Assembly (NCBI GenBank): GCA_022760435.1
Contig: JALEFY010000037.1
Coordinates: forward strand, 62,001-126,000
Origin: Neomegalonema sp.
GTDB lineage: Bacteria; Pseudomonadota; Alphaproteobacteria; Rhodobacterales; Rhodobacteraceae
DNA: 64,000 nucleotides
Direction of reading: 5' to 3'
Positions within the stretch are counted from its first letter, which is position 1. Each line of letters begins with the position of its first letter. Below are positions 60,092-64,000 of the stretch, piece by piece. Below the pieces are notes generated by a model. That model made no database searches and had not been told where the DNA came from. It was given only the letters and a program-made list of their open reading frames with translations. Made by a program: the position numbers and the translations under genes.

Positions 60092-62143
60092 GTGACCGAC
60101 CCATCCCTCAATTCTCAGCCGAGCGACCTTGAAGAAGCCGCCAGCGCGCTGGTGGTCTTTACCCCATCGGGCAAGCGCGGGCGCTTCGCGCTGGGCACGC
60201 CGCTGCTGGTCGCCGCGCGCCAATTGGGGGTGGATCTTGACACGGTCTGCGGCGGGCGCGGGATTTGCGGGCGCTGTCAGGTGACCCCGCAAATCGGGCA
60301 ATTCGCCAAGCATGGGGTGAGCGTCGCCCCCGAGCATCTATCCGCCTGGAACAAGGTCGAAGAGCGCTACAAGTCCAAGCGTAGCCTGCTGGATGGGCGG
60401 CGCCTTGGGTGCCAGGCAACCGTGCAAGGCGATCTGGTGATCGACATTCCGCCCGAGAGCCAGGTGCATGCTCAGGTGGTGCGCAAGGAAGCTGCCGCCC
60501 GCGATATCCCGCTCGATCCGGCGACGCGCCTTTACACAATCCGCGTAGACGAGCCGGATATGCACGCCCCCACGGGCGATCTTGAGCGGCTGATCGCCGC
60601 TTTATCGGCCCAGCACGGGCTCAAGGGACTGCACGCCCCGCTCTCGCTGCTGGCGCGGCTGCAAGGGGCGCTGCGCAAGGGCGGCTGGCAAGTGACCGTC
60701 GCCGTGTCGAGCCCCATGGACGGCGCGGGCGAGATCGTGGAGATCTGGCCGGGCGAAGCGGCGCCGACCCTGCTCGGGCTCGCGATCGATATCGGCTCCA
60801 CCACCATTGCCGGCCATCTCGTGGATCTGACCAGCGGCGCGGTGCTGGCCTCGGCCGGGCTGATGAACCCGCAGATCCGCTTTGGCGAAGATCTGATGAG
60901 CCGTGTGTCCTATTCGATGATGCATGAGGAAGGTGCCGCCCAGATGAGCGCGGCGGTGCGCGAGGCGGTGGACACGCTGGCAGGTACGCTGTGCGCGCAG
61001 GCCGACCAGCCGCGCGAGGCGGTTTTCGAGGCTGTGGTGGTCGGCAATCCGGTGATGCATCACCTGTTTCTCGGGCTCGATCCGGTGGAGCTCGGCGGCG
61101 CGCCCTTCGCGCTGGTCACGAGCGCGGCAGGGAACTGGGCGGCGAAGGATCTCGGGCTGGCGCTCCATCGGCATGCCAAACTCTATACCCTCCCCTGCAT
61201 TGCCGGTCATGTCGGCGCTGATGCCGCCGCTGCCACGCTCGCGGAAGCGCCGCAGGATCAGGGCGGGCTGAGCCTGCTGGTCGATGTCGGCACAAATGCC
61301 GAGATCGTGCTCGCAGACAACGAGCAGGTGCTGGCCTGCTCCTCGCCCACCGGGCCAGCCTTTGAGGGCGCGCAGATCTCGGGCGGGCAGCGCGCGGCCC
61401 CGGGCGCCATCGAGCGGGTGCGGATCGACCCGAACACCCATGAGCCCCGCTTCTCGATCATCGGTTGCCCGGTCTGGTCGGATGAGCCAGGCTTTGCCGA
61501 AAGCAGCGCCCAAACCGGGGTGACTGGCATTTGCGGCTCCGGGATCATCGAGGTGATCGCGGAGATGCGGCTGGCCGGTGTGCTGGATGAGGACGGGGTG
61601 ATCATCGCCTCCCCCAGCCCGCGGGTCTTCGAGGATGGGCGGACCCGCTCTTACCTGCTGCATGATGCGAGCCCAGAAGGGCCCCGTATCGTCATTACCC
61701 AGAACGATGTCCGGGCGATCCAGCTCGCCAAGGCAGCGCTTTATGCGGGCTGCAAGCTGCTGATGGAGAAACGCGGGGTGACTTCGGTCGACCGGGTCTT
61801 GCTCGCCGGTGCCTTCGGCGCGCATATTTCGCCCTTGCATGCGATGATCCTCGGCATGATCCCCGATTGCGAAATTGACCAGGTGCGCGCCGTCGGCAAC
61901 GCCGCCGGTACCGGCGCAAGGATTGCTCTGCTCAATCGCAGCCAGCGCCGGGAGATCGAGGCACAAGTGGCCCGGATCGAGAAGATCGAGACCGCGGTGG
62001 AGCCGCGCTTTCAGGAGATCTTTGTGGAGGCGATGGCATTGCCCAACAAGCGCGACCCCTTCCCGAAGCTCGCCGAGATCGTGAGCCTGCCAAAAATCGA
62101 GACCAAGGACCAGACCGGCCGACGCCGCGCCAGACGGCGCTAG
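60092..62143 (+). CDS. Corrinoid activation protein with ferredoxin domain and ASKHA fold (DUF4445/RamA-like)
   Basis: A 683-aa ATP-dependent reductive activator of corrinoid proteins. Residues 18-115 form a 2Fe-2S ferredoxin domain with ligands Cys53, Cys59, Cys62 and Cys107 (VCGGRGICGRC, LGCQA). The middle is a linker domain (about 120-225). From about 228 it has an ASKHA ATPase fold with GLAIDIGSTTIAGHLVD, LLVDVGTNAEIVLA, ICGSGIIEVIAEM and LLAGAFGAHISP. It should keep the cobalamin of the protein at 13861 in the Co(I) state after oxidation, making it the third part of a split methionine synthase; the link is inference. Start GTG 60092. Confidence 0.93.
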   Translation: MTDPSLNSQPSDLEEAASALVVFTPSGKRGRFALGTPLLVAARQLGVDLDTVCGGRGICGRCQVTPQIGQFAKHGVSVAPEHLSAWNKVEERYKSKRSLLDGRRLGCQATVQGDLVIDIPPESQVHAQVVRKEAAARDIPLDPATRLYTIRVDEPDMHAPTGDLERLIAALSAQHGLKGLHAPLSLLARLQGALRKGGWQVTVAVSSPMDGAGEIVEIWPGEAAPTLLGLAIDIGSTTIAGHLVDLTSGAVLASAGLMNPQIRFGEDLMSRVSYSMMHEEGAAQMSAAVREAVDTLAGTLCAQADQPREAVFEAVVVGNPVMHHLFLGLDPVELGGAPFALVTSAAGNWAAKDLGLALHRHAKLYTLPCIAGHVGADAAAATLAEAPQDQGGLSLLVDVGTNAEIVLADNEQVLACSSPTGPAFEGAQISGGQRAAPGAIERVRIDPNTHEPRFSIIGCPVWSDEPGFAESSAQTGVTGICGSGIIEVIAEMRLAGVLDEDGVIIASPSPRVFEDGRTRSYLLHDASPEGPRIVITQNDVRAIQLAKAALYAGCKLLMEKRGVTSVDRVLLAGAFGAHISPLHAMILGMIPDCEIDQVRAVGNAAGTGARIALLNRSQRREIEAQVARIEKIETAVEPRFQEIFVEAMALPNKRDPFPKLAEIVSLPKIETKDQTGRRRARRR

Positions 62144-62163
62144 GTCATGAACCCACAAATGTC

Positions 62164-62244
62164 GCGGCGTCAGCGCAGCAGAGCCGGTTCTGGGCTACGA
62201 ACCGGGAGCCACCTTTAGGGGCTCGCCGGCTGCGTCATCGCCGC
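62164..62244. ncRNA. Candidate branched structured RNA (three-way junction)
   Basis: GCGGCG (62164-62169) pairs with CGCCGC (62239-62244) and CGCAGC (62174-62179) with GCTGCG (62229-62234), separated by a 4+4 internal loop (TCAG/TCAT). Inside are two hairpins: CCGGTTC/GAACCGG (62184-62190 with 62199-62205) and GAGCC/GGCTC (62206-62210 with 62220-62224). The strand is undetermined. The plus strand would make it the 3' end of the corrinoid activator mRNA. No known RNA family was recognised. Confidence 0.35.
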
Positions 62245-62343
62245 TTGACGGTGGGTCACACCGACTACACGCCGACTTCGGGCCGGGCAAGCCCCTGACG
62301 GTGGCTGACAACAGCGACATTTATTGGTTCATGCGTGAGCTCA

Positions 62344-62366
62344 TGCCCCGCGCGACAGCCGGGGCA
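62344..62366 (-). terminator. Hairpin downstream of dksA, possible terminator
   Basis: TGCCCCG (62344-62350) pairs perfectly with CGGGGCA (62360-62366) with a 9-nt loop, 30 bases after the dksA stop. No T-run follows directly, so termination efficiency is uncertain. Confidence 0.4.
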
Positions 62367-62396
62367 CGACCATATCGAGCGCAGGGCTGGCTCGGA

Positions 62397-62819
62397 TCAA
62401 TCGTCGCGATGGACCTTCTCGGCGCGCTCATGCATTTCCTGCGCTTCGATGGACAGGGTCGCGATCGGGCGGGCATCGAGGCGGCGCACATTGATCGGAT
62501 TGCCGGTCTCCTCGCAATAGCCGTAAGTCCCGTCATCAATCCGGCGCAGCGCCGCATCGATCTTGCCGATCAGCTTGCGCTGGCGATCGCGGGTACGCAG
62601 CTCAAGCCTGCGATCGCTTTCCTCGGAAGCCCTATCCGCCAGATCCGGCGTGTTCAGCGTCGCTTCCTGTAGCGTCGCCACGGTTTCCTCTGCTTCATCG
62701 AGCAAGGATTGCTTCCAGTCCTTGAGCTTTTGCCGGAAATATTCCTGCTGAAGCGGGTTCATGAAGTCTTCATCGTCGTTGGGACGATAACCTTCTGGAA
62801 GAACGATGGTTTTGCTCAC
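62397..62819 (-). CDS. dksA: RNA polymerase-binding protein DksA (single-Cys alphaproteobacterial type)
   Basis: Binds the RNA polymerase secondary channel and works with ppGpp. The coiled-coil region (NPLQQEYFRQKLKDWKQSLLDEAEETVATLQE...) and YGYCEETGNPINVRRLDARPIATLSIEAQEMHE are typical. Only one of the four zinc-finger cysteines remains, as is usual in several alphaproteobacteria. The start is GTG 62819, with GGGAGAAG 6 nt upstream; upstream in-frame codons are not conserved. 140 aa. Confidence 0.94.
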   Translation of the reverse strand: MSKTIVLPEGYRPNDDEDFMNPLQQEYFRQKLKDWKQSLLDEAEETVATLQEATLNTPDLADRASEESDRRLELRTRDRQRKLIGKIDAALRRIDDGTYGYCEETGNPINVRRLDARPIATLSIEAQEMHERAEKVHRDD

Positions 62820-63082
62820 GACACTTCTCCCAATCTCCTGTGGCGCCGCGCCTGCGACGCGGTGGATGCATCCGATCCCGGGCCATTCTCTGCGGCCTTT
62901 ATGCGCCCGCTCTCTACTGCAATTTGTTTGCCATGTCACGCGAGCTCAACGCCGCCGATCATCACGATCGAGCGCCGCGCGCTTGCGTGCCATGCCGCAG
63001 CGCACTACCGTCTGCCTGAAGACGGATGCGGTGCGGAGCATCGCGGATAGCCAGAACGCATGGAATGCACGGAGCGGGCCAA

Positions 63083-63946
63083 ATGACGGAACAATTGGGG
63101 CAAAAGGGACGGTTTTCAGGGACTGACGCCTATGTCGCGACGCAGGACCTGCTGGTCGCCGTGAATGCCGCCATCACCTTGCAGCGCCCGCTTCTGGTCA
63201 AGGGTGAGCCGGGCACGGGCAAGACCGAACTGGCAAAACAGGTCGCCGCGAGCCTCGGCGCCCCGCTGCTCGAATGGCATATCAAATCGACCACCAAGGC
63301 TCAGCAGGGCCTTTATGAATATGACGCGGTGAGCCGCTTGCGTGACAGCCAGCTCGGCGATCCGCGCGTGCAGGACGTGAAGAATTACATCAAACCCGGC
63401 AAGCTCTGGGAAGCCTTCGCCGCCCCCTCGCGCGTCGTCCTGCTGATCGACGAGATCGACAAGGCCGATATCGAGTTTCCGAACGATCTGCTGCAAGAGC
63501 TCGATCGCATGGAATTCTTTGTCTATGAGACCGGCGAGACCATCAAGGCGATCAACCGGCCCGTGGTCATCATCACCTCGAATAACGAGAAGGAACTGCC
63601 CGACGCGTTCTTGCGCCGCTGCTTCTTCCATTACATCCAGTTCCCCGACATGGTGACGCTGCAAAAGATCGTCGAGGTCCACCACCCGGACGTCAAACAA
63701 GAGCTGCTGCGCGCCGCCCTCACCCAATTCTACGAGGTGCGCGAGACCCCGGGGCTGAAGAAAAAGCCCTCGACCTCCGAAGTCATTGACTGGATCAAGC
63801 TGCTTGTCGCCGATGAGATTGACCCCAAGGTGCTGCGCGAGAAAGACCCGCGCAAGGCGATCCCGCCCCTGCACGGGGCCTTGCTCAAGAATGAGCAGGA
63901 TGTGCATCTGTTCGAGCGGCTGGCCTTCACGCCGCGACAGCGTTAG
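63083..63946 (+). CDS. MoxR-family AAA ATPase
   Basis: 287-aa AAA ATPase of the MoxR type, which usually helps a von Willebrand factor A protein insert cofactors or assemble complexes. Walker A is LLVKGEPGTGKTELAKQ (about residues 37-53), Walker B is VVLLIDEIDKAD, and sensor 1 is PVVIITSNNEKELPDAFLRRCFFHYIQFP (with the Arg finger RRC). GGAG 9 nt upstream supports ATG 63083. A VWA (CoxE-like) partner often follows such genes; the window ends too soon to see it. Confidence 0.92.
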   Translation: MTEQLGQKGRFSGTDAYVATQDLLVAVNAAITLQRPLLVKGEPGTGKTELAKQVAASLGAPLLEWHIKSTTKAQQGLYEYDAVSRLRDSQLGDPRVQDVKNYIKPGKLWEAFAAPSRVVLLIDEIDKADIEFPNDLLQELDRMEFFVYETGETIKAINRPVVIITSNNEKELPDAFLRRCFFHYIQFPDMVTLQKIVEVHHPDVKQELLRAALTQFYEVRETPGLKKKPSTSEVIDWIKLLVADEIDPKVLREKDPRKAIPPLHGALLKNEQDVHLFERLAFTPRQR

Positions 63947-63960
63947 AATACGTCCATGAG

Positions 63961-63981
63961 GCGCCGGGCATTTCCCGGCGC
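63961..63981. terminator. Hairpin after the MoxR gene
   Basis: GCGCCGGG (63961-63968) pairs perfectly with CCCGGCGC (63974-63981), with loop CATTT, 15 nt after the MoxR stop. No T-run follows; it could be a pause site or intercistronic stabiliser instead of a full terminator. Confidence 0.4.
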
Positions 63982-64000
63982 GCCCCGACGGAGCTCTGCC

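Larger units (their letters stand above)
62144..62396. other. Intergenic region between corrinoid activator and dksA
   Basis: Contains a strongly structured stretch (62164-62244), then two copies of TGACGGTGG exactly 50 nt apart (62246 and 62296) and a hairpin TGCCCCG/CGGGGCA (62344-62366) that could end the dksA transcript on the minus strand, although its U-run is poor. No protein gene is supported. Confidence 0.5.

Noticed and set aside
62144-62400. tRNA gene suggested by a GGTTCG-like stretch on the minus strand
   Set aside because: No acceptor stem, D-arm or CCA-compatible end of the right spacing exists; the fold is a different three-way junction.

Overview
The window is high-G+C, densely packed bacterial DNA and reads as the chromosome of an alphaproteobacterium, most likely from the Rhodobacterales/Hyphomonadales/Caulobacterales area. 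Supporting signs are the small two-helix 'CTP synthetase'-type membrane protein, an OlsB-type acyltransferase, a DksA with a single zinc-finger cysteine, the gene order mraZ-rsmH-ftsL-ftsI, and stand-alone cobalamin and homocysteine methyltransferase proteins instead of a one-piece MetH. I see no tRNA, rRNA, CRISPR array, transposase or phage module. Species is not determinable from what I can see.

Layout. 1-7.8 kb: two unknown proteins (the first cut by the window edge) divergent from an inner-membrane capsule export set (kpsM, kpsT-like, kpsE), then a GT39/ArnT-type membrane glycosyltransferase. 7.9-11.2 kb: Tat-type glutathione peroxidase, an Fe-S photolyase with its DUF2256 partner, an EamA transporter. 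11.5-16.5 kb: purL and a corrinoid methyl-transfer group (cobalamin protein, rhomboid, homocysteine methyltransferase). 16.6-20.1 kb: a large SIR2-like/TPR protein. 20.5-25.3 kb: a CobK-SufE fusion, RNase D, an orphan ParA, small membrane and secreted proteins and a minisatellite. 25.4-39.3 kb: mostly single housekeeping or accessory enzymes (cupin, hydrolases, glycosyltransferase, rhomboid, DusA, VOC/SDR/DUF2269 operon, PaiB, two paralogous secreted proteins, ArsC, MsrB, OlsB, aminotransferase). 39.4-43.1 kb: start of the division and cell-wall cluster. 43.7-50.7 kb: a glycine-zipper protein, a thioesterase/hydrolase/SGNH group, alcohol dehydrogenase, a secreted esterase and a ClpP-fold protein. 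50.8-60 kb: nrdR-ribD and ribE-ribH-nusB flanking the second capsule block (kpsS, OPX lipoprotein, kpsC). 60.1-64 kb: ferredoxin/ASKHA corrinoid activator, dksA and a MoxR ATPase.

How genes work together. The capsule genes form one ABC-transporter-type (group 2) export route split over two sites about 47 kb apart: KpsS/KpsC build the Kdo linker, KpsM/KpsT export, and KpsE plus the OPX lipoprotein span the envelope. The KpsT-like ATPase has lost its recognisable P-loop, catalytic Glu and switch His. The cobalamin protein at 13.9 kb, the homocysteine methyltransferase at 15.5 kb and the activator at 60.1 kb together look like a split, reactivatable methionine synthase whose pterin-binding part lies outside the window. 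ribD, ribE and ribH cover most of the lumazine/riboflavin branch.

The strongest candidates for something new are the degenerate KpsT, the SIR2-TPR protein, the CobK-SufE fusion with an internal start, the thioesterase/hydrolase group with non-serine nucleophile positions, and a branched RNA-like fold after the corrinoid activator. No database search could be run, so family names rest on motifs and gene context.
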